From NCBI GenBank assembly GCA_009617715.1, contig VTFK01000089.1, positions 558,001 through 622,000 on the forward strand: a DNA stretch of 64,000 bases, read 5' to 3'. The translations under genes were made by a program, and so were the position numbers. This DNA is from Plectrocnemia conspersa (Eukaryota > Arthropoda > Insecta > Trichoptera > Polycentropodidae). The notes beneath the pieces were generated by a model. That model searched no databases and was not told the origin of the DNA. It saw only the letters and a program-made list of their open reading frames with translations. This document shows, one piece after another, positions 47,091-58,819 of the stretch. How positions within the stretch are numbered: the stretch's first letter is position 1; the number at the start of each line of letters is the position of its first letter.

Positions 47091-47137
47091 ATGTTTTGTT
47101 ATTAAGCATAGAAAACAAAATGAATATGTGGTACAAC

Positions 47138-48252
47138 TAGAGTCTCCAATTACTCGAACCATCAACTACTCGAGTATCGAATATTAAAATTTTAAAATAC
47201 TCGAGTACTCGAGTACTTTCGAGTATTTACCAAATGTACCAAAATAGCTATTATTCAAATTCGTGCACATTTAAATAAATAAATAAAATACTTAGTATGT
47301 TCATTTTTACAATTATATTAACTTCACGAACATACTTTTTTAAAAACAATAATTCAAAAAAAGTGTCTCGAATTTAATATTACTGCTAACCTTTGGTTTT
47401 ATTATTCCCGTTATGGAAAAAACCCTTTCCGTTGCTGTTGATGTTGGTCTTATTGTCATTAACGCGTTGGATAAGGCTTCTAATTTATATCTGTTCGCTT
47501 TTTATAGATATAAAATTTTTTGAACTCTTTTTTATGTTCTCTTCTTTCATTCCCTTCTCTGCTTTTCTCTTATTTCCTTCGACTATTGACAAAATAGCAT
47601 TTTGTAATTCTTCTTGAATAGATTTTTTTTCTTAACAATATACAATATTCTACTCCTTCTGATTAATGCGAAGAATTTAAATCTATATCCTTCGAAGATG
47701 TATTTGGGTGAATCCCTTTCACTCTAGAGCTAAACGGTTCGCAAAGAACTGACTTTACTTTAAATGCCTTTAAAACACACAATTGTTTTGATGTATATTT
47801 TAAGCTGAGGGATCAGTATAAACAATTTACAACACTTTACGCTACAACTGCATAGTCATAAAACCTAAAAAAAATTTTTGTTGATATTTCAATTGTTCAT
47901 TGCCATAAATTAGATAAGTCGGGACTGTCGAACAGAAAACACGAAAGAAATTTCTCCGTCGTACCCACTAACATAGCCGACGACCGAAACTATGCAACTA
48001 TGGAATGATAAAAAAATTATACCTGATAGTAACCGCTCTAACTCGGGACTTCGGGCATAAACGCCAAATAAAAGCAAGACGTTAATCTTTACCGGACCGA
48101 TTTAAAGTTATTTTTGTTTCTGAAATATTTCAAAATTTTTTAATTTCGAGTATTAATCGAGTAATTTTCAAAATACTCGATTATCAAGTACTTGAAAAAT
48201 AGACAAAAATAATGGAGTATCGAGTACTCGATTACTCGAATTGGAGACTATA
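47138..48252 (-). mobile_element. hAT element with intact ends and 8-bp TSD, transposase decayed
   Basis: Ends: TAGAGTCTCCAATTACTCGA at the left and TATAGTCTCCAATTCGAGTA read from the right, flanked by GGTACAAC at 47130-47137 and 48253-48260 (exact 8-bp duplication, as expected for hAT). Just inside both ends are repeated CTCGAGTA/TACTCGAG motifs, typical subterminal binding sites. The minus strand near 47480-47345 reads EALSNALMTI, RPTSTATERVFSITGIIKPK and VSSNIKFETLFLNYCF, the hAT C-terminal dimerisation domain ('PTSVPSERVFS.AG.I...R..L......LFLN'). Upstream transposase domains are missing, so it is non-autonomous. A second, partial copy is at 15675-16278. Confidence 0.85.
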
Positions 48253-48329
48253 GGTACAACGTATTATAAAAATAAAGTGATATTGGCTACTTAATCCCAC
48301 ATTTTTTAGAGCTAAGTTTCTCTACATTT
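48253..48329. other. Spacer with right-hand hAT TSD
   Basis: Starts with GGTACAAC, the right target duplication. Confidence 0.6.
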
Positions 48330-48600
48330 GTGTTTCATTGACGATGTGTAAACAACCTGCGAACGCAACCATAACCACCCACACAAAATTATATGTACGT
48401 AGATTTAGTAGGTAATGAAGATAATGCGATGTACACGTTCGATAGCGCACACGCGAGCCGGACGCGCAGGGTCGGCTCTGAAACGTGTAGCGATGCATAT
48501 CGCCCGGGGCGCGGCTAATTACGTGGGTCAATTACATTAAAGCTGTTAGCCCACAACCCGCACACTGTTCGATGTGTGATTGGAATTTAATAATGGCAAA
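48330..48600. other. GC-rich island
   Basis: CpG-rich, including ATCGCCCGGGGCGCGGCTAA (48499-48518) followed by TTACGTGGGTCAATTACATT. No domain in the 69-codon minus ORF. Candidate regulatory island. Confidence 0.3.
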
Positions 48601-49229
48601 AAAATCACAACGTATTTTCTCCTATAACTAATTAATCAGTTTATGAATAAATTTTAAATCATATATTTCAATAAACTATAAATACTAATATATGCATGAT
48701 TATCTCATTCTGACTTATTTCACTTTTATTAAAAAAAACCGGTATAATTATCGAAAAAAAACTATACTGTTCGATAGAAGACAGTTTCACATCAAGCGTA
48801 AAAATTTAAATATTAAATCATTATTTTTATAATGCGTGTTCATAACACGTGTACTTTTATCTTAATTTTTAGCCCAAAATCAAAATGTTTTTTTAATGAT
48901 ACAGATGTGAAGAATAAAATAAAAATAACTTTTTATTATTTAGCCTAGCTGTACAATTTCTATTGCTTGATATTTGCCAATCGTAGTCATTTTCTTAAAA
49001 TGTCTTTGCAACCACTCCAATTATTTTTTAAAACGAATGATTTTTGACAATTGCTTTGTCACTCTTACCTCAAACATCCATAGAAATTTACAAATAAATC
49101 TAAATATACTACCTCGAAAGGGCTTGTGATTTATAATACTCGATACGTTTCGTTGAAGCAAACCGAAAAATCTTCAAATAACAATTATTGTTGAACGTTT
49201 AAGATGTCATACGAAAAAATAATGAGCGA
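48601..49229. other. AT-rich spacer
   Basis: Nothing recognised. Confidence 0.4.
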
Positions 49230-49640
49230 CACGTGCCTAAATAATTACGTGCGAGTTATTGTATCACTTGTCGAGTGTACGTATACTTCTTTCGAGCGGT
49301 ATATTATTTGATTTTCATTATTGTCGGATCGTTCGATTCTTTGTGTGTTGTCGCTTTTATTTGCCGGCTAGGCAGGCAGGGCGATAAATGGGCATAGCGA
49401 AGCAATAACAAAAATCGTCTCGGAGATGCACAAAGGGGCTGGGGCGTGACAATGCTCCTTTGCGCGTCGCGACGCTAGTTAGACGACGCCCATTGTCGAC
49501 GACGCTCTTTTCTTCGATGACACTAACGAGCCTCGACAGATTGAGGGAAAAGGAAGGAAGTGATAATAAAAAAACAAACAGGGTTGTCGATCATCAACGA
49601 CAACACTGCAAAGGAAAAACTAGTCGTGATATGATTCCAA
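49230..49640. other. GC-richer island
   Basis: CpG-rich with GCGACGCTAGTTAGACGACG (49469-49488). The 62-codon ORF at 49460 has no domain. Candidate regulatory island. Confidence 0.25.
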
Positions 49641-49649
49641 TATATTAAT

Positions 49650-50015
49650 TAAATGCAATTAAAAAACTTAAAAAAGTGGCCTGTCTCTATTCTCCTGAGC
49701 ATTATTGTATTATTAGTTGTTTTCGATAAGGCTATTCTAAATAAAGCTTTTAAAAGGGATTGTGCTGACAATCCGTCAATACTCAGTGATTTTCGGCTGC
49801 GAGCTTTGGATTGCCCTAAAGAGTCGCGATCGCGTTCCTTCTTCTTCACCGTCACGACCAGCACGTCCAAGCTTAAGAACGCTCCCATTTCACGCACCAT
49901 CTAGTTTCTCAACGAACATACCAAATACAAAAATGTTTTCAGTAATATATATGAGGAGATGGAACAATTTATGTGGGATGGTTCACGTATATTCTAAATG
50001 TACTTTTGTTAAATA
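49650..50015 (+). pseudogene. Diverged LINE C-terminal fragment abutting copy 2
   Basis: ADNPSILSDFRLRALDCPKE (49767-49826) and SRSRSFFFTVTTSTSK parallel VDNPAILEEFQFWVPEHFRE and SRSRPLLMAVRARTSA in the main family. After the stop, FLNEHTKYKNVFSNIYEEME continues the alignment with RLLNTIALHIDLFNVSYKEL. It belongs to a sister subfamily older than the copy that follows at 50018. Confidence 0.65.
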
Positions 50016-50017
50016 AT

Positions 50018-50640
50018 AGCATTCTTGAATCGGGATCTATAATTTGAAATCCCGAATAGCCAAATATTCCTTTTTTAAAAAAAATTCAAAAAGGTATTTA
50101 AGATACCTTTACAAAAGGACATTTGATTATTATCCCAGCGCCTTTCTTTTAGGAGCGTTGGGATACGATTCGCTGAGCTCTCGCAGAAAGTTTTATGTCG
50201 CTAAGTATTTTTTCAAATTACTAAAAAGTGCTGTCGGCAATCCAGCTATTCTCGAGGAATTCCAGTTTTGGGTTACGGAACATTTTCGAGAATCACGATC
50301 GCGTCCTCTTTTGATGTCCGTTAGGGCTAGAACGTCCGCACTTGCCGACTCGCCTATAGCTGTGACCATCCGGCTCTTTAATACGCTGGCATTACATATT
50401 GACCTGTTTAATGCTAGCTACGAGGAGCTGATCCAGTTTGTATCATTTAATTTTGATATTTTATAATTTTTTGTTATGTTTATTATTTTTAAGTATTGTT
50501 ATATTTATGTATATATACGTTTTTTTTTTGTTTTGTAAATTTAAAATTTGTTTTCGACCATGGCGCATTGGCGCATTGGGCCACGATGGTCTTAATTTAA
50601 TCTAAAATAAATATATAAATATGAAACACATTTTGTAAAA
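50018..50640 (+). mobile_element. Main-family LINE, copy 2, 5'-truncated
   Basis: Starts at AGCATTCTTGAATCGGGATC, matching copy 1 from 37437, and continues to the C-terminus (frame 50044-50466, with RARTSALADSPIAVTIRLFN) and the 3' tail. Bases around 50070-50095 (A and T runs) differ from copy 1 and break the frame. The tail hairpin is damaged: the left arm lost a few bases and GCGCATTG is duplicated in the loop (50556-50591). The RT core is absent, so it is non-functional. Confidence 0.85.
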
Positions 50641-51179
50641 AAATCAATCTTACCTTTTGGTTTTAACGCTATTTACCCAAATCGATTAAAATTGTATCTG
50701 ACTGCACTTCGATACGACTCCTTACAGATTGACGCTTGTTGCTAATATAACGTCGATAGAAAAATTATATACGTTCTTTATACTTATACTAAACACTAAT
50801 ACTATTATATAGTAAGCTACTAATTGATTAATTAAAATTATCAAGAACAATTTATTTTTTAAATAAATAAAAAACATAATCATCACATATTTATTTATAT
50901 TTTGTAAATTGTTTGATACCTTATTTTTGTATAACATATAACGTATGTACAATCTCATTAAACACGAACGATTATATCTTTCATCTTCTGCCTACACATT
51001 TTTTTTAATATCAAAAAGCGTTATATTTCTATATTAGCTGCTAATATACAAAATGTATTTTTTGGCGTAATCTCTTTGGCTCAGTACATGTTATAATCTA
51101 TATAAATTTAAAAAATAAATATAACATTTCACTACGATCCTTTTGATACGGGAGCACAAAATCAAAAGGAAAATATCAG
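50641..51179. other. AT-rich spacer
   Basis: Nothing recognised. Confidence 0.4.
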
Positions 51180-51750
51180 ATGCGGCTTATTTCATCGTGT
51201 TATTCCATCTCGATCATATGCTTCTTCCTCCGATACCAATATATCCCGATTAGAATTTGCAAAAGCGTCCTCAGACGCGGGCACGTCAAAGTGTACGATC
51301 GCAACGGCTATTATTCAAATTCCGACCCTCGGGTGTCCCTTTGGCCTTTGGGGACCCGCAACCCGGACGGAGGCTTAGTCGCATTCCGAGCGCAGTCTTT
51401 TGATTTATGTTTCACTTTCATCCCTCGGCCGGAGCCGGCCCTGGCGCGCCCACAAACGCTGCAGCGCCGCAATTACCGAATTAAATTATCGCCTTTGTCC
51501 CGCGACCCATATTTGTTAAAGATGCAAAGGTAAGACGGTAACGAATTAATTACGAGCTATAAATGCGAAAGAATACCTACCGCCCTCTTTTGTCTCGCCG
51601 AAATTATTGTTCGGCGTTTGCAAATTGGAGACGTTTTCTCAGTGCGCTCAAACGATCGTTGTGTTGCGTAACCGCACTTTTATTCGTCTGCGGATGTTTA
51701 AAGCAAATTAGGACTGAGCAAAAACACGGTTTGGTAACTTTCTTTTGAAA
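51180..51750. other. GC-rich island with a 117-codon ORF ending at a splice-donor-like site
   Basis: The ORF 51180-51533 (+) covers the island. Its last codons are ATGCAAAGG-TAA, and AAAG/GTAAGA (junction 51529/51530) fits an insect 5' splice site, so the stop would be intronic if this were an exon. The translation (RGHVKVYDRNGYYSNSDPRV and onward) has no domain I know. A second ORF (51563-51748) follows. Coding function is possible but unsupported; a regulatory island is the default reading. Confidence 0.25.
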
Positions 51751-52861
51751 AGTTTTCTACTTAAAATAAACGCTATGTCTGATACTTTTGGCAACAACAA
51801 AATATCCTACTTTATTTTACGAAGAATAAAATGGTTGATGAAAAGAAAGTGTATACAAAAACCACGATCTGTATTAAGTACCTTCGAGGTAAACAATTCG
51901 GCTTGTTAGTTATTTATTCATTTACGTCTACTTTGACTGTTTATTTATTTAAATATTTAAATTTGATTATGAATTATACAACTCACACATACGAAAAATT
52001 ATAAATATGTACCTAGGCAGTTATTTCGCTCTTCTATTGCAAGAAAAAATATGTAGCAAGACTTTTTGTAGGCCATTTTTATAGGTCATTGAAAACTAGA
52101 ATATTATTGTATGCTATAAAATTAAATAATTCATTGTCCAAAATTGAGTTTAACTCTGAAAGGGGGTAGCGACTACTTTCTCAGTCTCCTCAGTCTCTGC
52201 CGATGTTTGGCTTAGCTCCACAAGTTGGTGCGAGTTTAAATGAACGCTGTGTATACGCTTGCTCTGATTCCTCTGCTTATCTGTGCATTTCCCTAACCAA
52301 TTTGAGCGAATGTAAATTTAATTTACAGAAACTTCCAATGGCTAATGGACTATGTAAATTGTGATCTTTTTAAGCGGCTTGGAATAATTGAAGCTTTTCC
52401 ACTTGCTTGTGTACGACTCGAAGAGTTTCTCTAGCTGTCGCTGCAGAATTTATTACGACACGGTTTTATGCCGTTATCTTAAAGTGCATATCAATTTAAA
52501 TATTGATCGTTGCGAGGCATCTCTAATACTTCTTAACATGCGTAATCGTTTTCTTCACAAGTACATTTTTATGTTAGCCGTTTTTTCAATGAATGGGTCT
52601 GACTTTTGAAAGATATACTTTGCCGATGCTTTATTTGCAAATACTTTATTATTATATTAGTATCTCATTTGTATTTATAACATTATCCATATTTCAATAC
52701 ATCAATGAGTTATATCTTAATAATTATAGAAAATTATTTTCGCGGTAAAGAAAAAGCGAATACTACCGAAAAACTTTAACAAGCCGCTGATAGAATTGCC
52801 AATTAAAGCAAAAAAATGGAAAATAAAGTTGAATGAATAAAAATCAGTACATATCAACTGC
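51751..52861. other. Spacer
   Basis: 52140-52320 is mildly GC-richer. The 73-codon ORF 52388-52609 has no domain. Confidence 0.35.
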
Positions 52862-54115
52862 ATAATTTTTGAGAAAGCGTTTGACAAAGTTTGTCATAGG
52901 TTATTATTAAAAAAATTGTCGAACCTCGGTTGCTCGGATAATTTAACTCGGTTATTCTCGAGTTATATAAGCAATCGTAGACAGTTTGTAACGATTGTCA
53001 AAAGAATATTTTACCCCTTCGGGGGTTCTTAAATGATCCAATCTAGGACCTCTGATTTTTGTGTTATCTATTAATGACATAAATACAGCAATTAAAAATT
53101 CAAGTTTTCTTCTGTACGCAGATTATTTAAAATTATATAAATGCATTCAATCTGTTATGGACTCCTTCTCTCTACAAAGTGATTTAGACTCTCTGTGGAG
53201 ATGGGCTTCCGTTAACCGTCAGCCCTTTAGTATCGGAAAGTGCCATACTGTGTCATTTTCTCGATCCCGTTCGCCATCAGCTTATTTCTACCATCTCGGT
53301 GGTAACATTTTGACTAGAGAAACTTTCACTAAAGATTTAGGAATCACTTTCGAGAGCAAATGGAGGTTCTCTCTACACATACACGACGTCTGTGATAAAT
53401 CTTCCAAGATGCTCGGACTTGTTATGAGGAATGCCTTTCACTTTGACGATTCGTCAGTTATTCGCATCCTCTATGAAACCTTAGTTCGTAGCATTCTTGA
53501 ATCGGGATCTATAATTAGGAATCCAAAATATTCCCTTTTAGTGGAAAAAATTTAAAAAAGGTATTTAAGATACCTTTACAAAAGGACATTTGGTTATTAT
53601 CCGTACTTATATCCCTGCGCCTTTCTTTTAGGAGCGTTGGGATATGATTCGTTGAGTTCTCGCAGAAAGCTGTATGTCGCTAAGCATTTTATCGAATTAC
53701 TAAAAGTTGCTGTCGAAAATCCAGCTATTCTCGAGGAATTCCAGTTTTGGGTTCCGGAACATTTTCGAGAATCACGATCGCGACCTCTTTTGATGGCCGT
53801 TAGGGCTAGGACATCCGCATTTCCGATTCGCCTATAGCTGTAGCCATCCGGCTCCTTAATACGTTGGCATTACATATTGACCTATTTAATGATCCTCGTA
53901 GATCCTCGTAGCTAAACGAAGATCTGATCCAGTTTGTATCATTTAATTTTAATATTTTATAATTTTTTGTTATGTAGTATTGTTATATTTATGTATATAT
54001 ACGTTTTTTTATGTTTTATGAATTTAAAATTTGTTTTCGACCATCGTGGCGCATTGGGATAACCTGTTAGGCCATGATGGTCTTAATTTAATCTAAAAAA
54101 TAAAAAATAAAATAC
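52862..54115 (+). mobile_element. Main-family LINE, copy 3, 5'-truncated, catalytic site mutated
   Basis: Begins at FEKAFDKVCH (52868) inside the RT. An 11-base deletion near 52992 and a decayed GVPQG (GVLK) follow. The catalytic YADD is YADY (53115-53126), so the second Asp is lost. Frame 53061-53555 then covers DSLWRWASVNRQPFSIGKCH through LGITFESKWRFSLHIHDVCD. TACATATTGACCTATTTAAT is followed by a small GATCCTCGTA duplication (53890-53910). The tail hairpin (54039-54050/54071-54082) is complete with one G-U wobble. It keeps two bases missing in copy 1 near 37318, so the copies complement each other for reading the family. Confidence 0.85.
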
Positions 54116-54129
54116 AAAATAACTAATCA

Positions 54130-54610
54130 ATTGCAATTTTTTATAAATGGCAACACTATCCCATTTGGAAATACTGCTAAATACCTTGGTATGACCAGAC
54201 ACCAAACTTCGGTAGAAGGAACTATTTTGGCTTATGGAAAAAAAAACTCCTAACTATAAATCCTGTGCAGTGCTATAAAATGTTTTGCTGCTAAATATGA
54301 CCTAAACCTTAACAGAAAACGTTTGGACGCCAATAGATGAACATTGTTTAAAACATAAATTATTTAATATAGAGTTTTAATGTTTAAAATAAAAAAATAA
54401 TGTGAAATTCATCAATAGGCTTTAAAAATCAGATTTTTCGTACTATTTTTAACTGTTCATTGTAATGGTTCTAGGATACATTCACATAAAGAGCTTTAGA
54501 TGAAGATTATTTTCGATATTTTTATTGTTTATAAAATTGTTTTTTTCAACCCATTTATTTAATAAGAAAGATTTAAGTTATTTTTAAAATCAGGCATTTG
54601 AAAGCACTTT
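54130..54610 (+). pseudogene. Jockey-clade RT C-terminal fragment
   Basis: NGNTIPFGNTAKYLGMT (54147-54197) matches the Jockey block 'NN.PIPFGNTAKYLGMTLD'. Further on, KNQIFRTIFNCSL (54424-54462) and DTFT-RALDEDYF stand for 'FQ.K.LRTIV.APWYV.N..IHRDL', and RHLKALS near 54593 for the terminal 'RRLKR..P.DL'. Frames shift several times. It lies immediately 3' of LINE copy 3. Confidence 0.6.
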
Positions 54611-54779
54611 CCTAAACCCGAATAAAAAATAAAATATTTTCATTACTTAAAACTGCACTGTCCATTTGATCGCCGTTTAAAGCTGAAATGCTACTGAAGA
54701 GCTGTCATAAAATAAACTGATTACATTTTCCCCAAACAATTCTTCAATCTGCTTTCAAAGTTTCCCATTTTCCAATTAC
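54611..54779. other. Spacer
   Basis: Nothing recognised. Confidence 0.35.
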
Positions 54780-55160
54780 ACGCAGACAGATTGCGATACA
54801 ATACGGTTTAGTTTCTCAACCGTAACCCTGTAACTCAAATCTCTTTGATGTTTCGGGCCAGTCCCGAGTAAACTGGCGTCGCCGATTATAAACTAATTAT
54901 GACACGACGTCCCTTTGCGATCCGTATGCTATATACACAGACACCGAAAACACCTGTCCGCATATATCCGGCTCTTTAACACCTCTTCGTTTCAATATTA
55001 CGGCTCGCATGTCTCTAATTGGCTGTCGAGGGGCTGTAAAGGGTTAACGGCGCGCGTATGTTACGTTACGCCGCGTAACGGTGCAACGGCACGAAGTTTA
55101 AGTAATTTATTAATTGTTTCCGATGTTAGTTTAACGGTGTCGTGCCACTTTTAATTATGT
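54780..55160. other. GC-rich island
   Basis: CpG-rich, e.g. GTTACGTTACGCCGCGTAAC (55059-55078), which contains repeated TTACG. The 79-codon ORF (54915-55154) has no domain. Candidate regulatory island. Confidence 0.3.
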
Positions 55161-55378
55161 TATTGTTTGTGTTTTATTATTATGTAAAAAATATATTTAC
55201 ATATAATATTATGGCAACAAAGGCTAACTGATTTTTATAAATTATTTATGCTAAAGTAAAACTAATACACGAGCAGATGTTTTTAAGCTTTGTTTTTTTA
55301 ATATTATTTTAAATTCATTGTCGATTAGGTTACGATACATAGTTACAAAATTATGCTAATAAAAATGAATATTAATAG
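55161..55378. other. AT-rich spacer
   Basis: Nothing recognised. Confidence 0.35.
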
Positions 55379-55380
55379 TA

Positions 55381-56337
55381 CAGGCGGCCCTCGACTTTCG
55401 CACATAATTGGTTCCTGAAAATGTGCGAATGTTGAATGTCCGAAAGTCCAGGGAAGTAAAAAAAATTGAAATTGTGTGTATTATAAAATATTTATTTATC
55501 AAGTAAATATAATATGTTTAAGAGGCGTTTAAGAGACACGATTAAGTGAGGTTTGCAGGTGTTTCCTTTAAAAAGTTATCAAAAGTTAACTGTTTTCCAC
55601 TATTCTTTTTCTTTTCTTCATATAGTATTTTATAACATGCTATGTTTTTATTGATCGCCCTATGCACTTGAAATATGTGTTCTCCATTGGGTTCACAATC
55701 TTTTATAATATTTAAAAATTTGTCAAAGTGCGTAAAGGTTTCGTTCATATTTTTCATTGTTAAAGAGTTTTCCAAAATAAACCTGTCTCATCTACATTAA
55801 ATATTTGGCTAGAGGAATATTCTCCATTTTCAATAATTTTGAATAATTAGGAAATAAATTCTTTTGCAGCATCTTTATCCGCATCAGACGATTCTCCAGT
55901 AAATTTATTACTATGAAAAGAATACCTCATTTTAAAATTATAAAACCAACCGTTACTTGCTTGAAAAACCGTGTTAAAATCTTTTTTTAATCTATCCTTT
56001 CAATCTTTGTGCAAACTAAGAGCTTTTGCTTGAATAATTGAAATACTCAGAGGGACATCTTTTTGATGTTGATCATCGATCCACGATGACAAAGATTTTC
56101 CATTTCATCCATGTTTTTTTTTTTGCAGTGTTTTCTTGGAAACATATCTTTAAAGATTGTGGAAATATATCTTTATTTTCCACAATTTTGAACGCATTCT
56201 TTAATTATATTTTTATTTTGAAAAATTGAACATATTGAAGCAAAAAGTTCACCGCTATCAGAACGTCTAATAATTTCCATCTTTGCGAAATAGTGAATTG
56301 TGCGAAATTCGAACGTTTGAAAGTCGAGGGCCTCCTG
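55381..56337 (-). mobile_element. Non-autonomous Tigger/pogo-type element, copy 2 (957 bp, TA TSD)
   Basis: Ends CAGGCGGCCCTCGACTTTCG (55381) and CAGGAGGCCCTCGACTTTCA read from 56337, flanked by TA (55379-55380, 56338-56339). It lies in opposite orientation to copy 1 and shares its content, including NVDETGLFWK joined to LTMKNMNETFTHFDKFLNII (frame 55775-55542). The junction is the same base sequence as copy 1 (ACTCTTTAACAATGAAAAAT). It cannot encode a full DDE domain. Confidence 0.85.
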
Positions 56338-56339
56338 TA

Positions 56340-56879
56340 CTGTAAATATAATAACACATTACATTATGAGCGAGCTTAAGCTTAAAATGGCCAGTAAAAG
56401 CTTTCGCGAGCTTAATCACGTTAGTGCATCGGATGCATAGGTAGTGCACACACAACAACCAATTCACGGTTCATTCGATCTTCAGTTAATCACGTTCTAG
56501 GATTAATTATCATTATCAATTTCGCAAACTGCAGATAGTAAGCCACTGTATTAGCACGCTTGTAAAGCTTTTGGAGCAATGTTCACTAACGAAATTTAAC
56601 GCAAGTTGTAAATCATATATTCAAATCAAAAATAAATATCAGTGATTATTTTTAGATTTTAAAAATATTTAAATTAAATTATCTGTTTAAAACGATTTTT
56701 TTATGAATTACTATTAAAAATATATTAATTTGACTGCGCAACAAAAAAATTTACAACGGAAAGGTTTTAATCAATCCACCTTCGCATCAAAAAAAAAATA
56801 TTTTACCGATTATTACGTATTAAATAACAGTAATGGGCCGCGTAGCGGGTATCTTTGTTTTAAATAAATCTCAATTACC
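56340..56879. other. Spacer
   Basis: Nothing recognised. Confidence 0.35.
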
Positions 56880-57620
56880 GTTAGAAATAAGATGATACAT
56901 TTTAATAAACCCCAGAGGGACCTGAGGTTTTTTCGGGCCTACTTAGCTTCGTCGGTACAACAACGAATTATATCAGGAGCTTGAAGTCATCAATTAAATT
57001 TAAATGCAACGTCATTTCAATTGAATAATATTTTATAACCCTGACGGTAAAAGGAGCGCAGGCAGACCACGTCTGCGTTGACTGTGGTCCAGTTTAGAGT
57101 GATATGGAGAATAGTTTTGAAAGAAGGATGTAGCGCCATAAATCAACTAAACTATGCGATCACTCCGTTTGACTCGGTTTGCAAATATTGTTTTTATCGC
57201 GTTTTAAAATTCATACAAGATTAAGAATAATCCACGATATCCATGGTGCGAAGTATTATGTGACAACTTGCATTAATTTCGCACAGTTTAGCGATATCAT
57301 GCGAAAGTTGGCTGCTTGTTAGCTCCCGTAATGGCATTTGGTTCAGGGGTTTGGTGGCGTCGCGTCGCGTTGGGGCTCAGGGGGTAGGTTTAATTATATC
57401 CGGATGTATGTGAGTCTGCCAAGTGTGAAAAGGTTAAGGTCTCCGGTGACTGGAAGCAGTCGGGAGCGGAGCAGAGCAGCTTCTCGCCAATCAACACTCG
57501 GCTTATAACCGGATATGTTATATTCGAACGCGTGTTCAACTCTATCACTGCCTTATTGCCAATTAAGTGAGCAAATGCACCGTAAAATTGATCGTTTGTA
57601 TCAGAGGACATTGTTTATCT
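56880..57620. other. GC-rich island with a candidate small exon (minus strand)
   Basis: On the minus strand TTATTTTAC-AG (57629-57619) looks like a 3' splice site and is followed closely by ACAATGTCC and a 73-codon ORF (57611-57390): MSSDTNDQFYGAFAHLIGNK and onward, with no domain I know. Base composition is less biased than in most window ORFs. CACTTAATTGGCAATAA within it is also a good homeodomain-type sequence, so a regulatory reading is equally possible. Confidence 0.25.
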
Positions 57621-57812
57621 GTAAAATAATATCTAAAATGAAAAGTTAGTCTTGACTATAAAAAGTAGTGGGCTGATAATATTATTACAGCACAAACCGT
57701 ACATAAAGTCATAGTGATTCCATTACTTACGTTACGCTTTTTTTAAAGTGGATTTGAAAAATTTAATATTTAAACTTGTTGTGAGCTTGTTTCTATATCA
57801 GATCTACTAGAG

Positions 57813-58811
57813 TAGGGCTTCTTAAACTTATTTCATTTACGACCCCATTTATGATTGTGAATTTCTTCGAGACCCCAGATAAATATAAAATAAAGATATA
57901 TAAATATTTCGTGCTGATTTATTGATTAGGTAAAAATATACATACATATGAAAAAATATAGTTTTAGAATTTGCTTACAAATATACAAAAATATAAAATT
58001 AAAAATTTCACAAAAAGTTATAAAATTGTATTTATTACAGTTACAAAAATTATATGCCGTATTTTTCATCAAAACTGCATCTTTTGCAATAACATAAATA
58101 AAAGAGAATATTGAGTAAAATATATCGTCGCAAAAATTTTTTAATGTGCTTGTTTTTTACTGCATAACAAATTTAATTTTTGTGCAATATTTGACACACT
58201 CTTTAACATTTTTTAGCGATGAACAATATTGGGATTTAATATGTGTTTAAGCTGAAAAAGTAATTTCACATAAATATGTGGTGTTGAATCGCAGAAGAAC
58301 ACTTAATGCCATATCAGAGATTGTGGGAAATTCAGTTCTAGTTCCGATCCAGAATTCAGTCACGAGCTTTTTTGGAAAATCTTGTTTTAAGTTTGACTCA
58401 CTCGAAAGCACAGCAAATTCCTCTTGTGCTTTATATGGCAGGTGATTAATCTTACTCAAGTCAATCCAAAATGGTTTTTGAATCAAAGATAACTTTTTGC
58501 AATCAATATTTGATATCAAATATTTACGAAACTGTGTTTCTAGCGCTTTTAAGTGACCTATAATAATTTTTGCGATAAAAGTTTTACAATGATATTTCTC
58601 AATTATAAAATTGTCGGTACTGGAAAACATTTCGAACGAATTCTTTTCTACCCTACTTTTCCAAATTTTGATCTTTTTAACAAAACTTTCAATTTTTTCA
58701 CTCGAAGTAAATATATCGCAATTGTTTCTTCGAAGAGACAAGTTGAGATCGTTTCATTTTACATTAAAATCTCGTGATTTGGGGTCGTTACTAATGGTTT
58801 AAGAAGCCCTG
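57813..58811 (-). mobile_element. hAT element (999 bp) with TIRs, 8-bp TSD and C-terminal transposase ORF
   Basis: Ends are TAGGGCTTCTTAAACTTATT and, from the right, CAGGGCTTCTTAAACCATTA; both continue to ACGACCCC. Flanks TACTAGAG (57805-57812) and TACTGGAG (58812-58819) form an 8-bp duplication with one mismatch. The ORF 58741-58247 (164 codons, uninterrupted) reads SSEKIESFVKKIKIWKSRVE, KNSFEMFSSTDNFIIEK, HLKALETQFRKYL, then MALSVLLRFNTTYLCEITFS, the C-terminal region of ZBED5-like hAT enzymes including the conserved 'FATTYLCETGFSA'. The N-terminal BED finger and catalytic core are deleted. The uninterrupted ORF suggests relatively recent loss, or constraint. Confidence 0.85.
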
Positions 58812-58819
58812 TACTGGAG

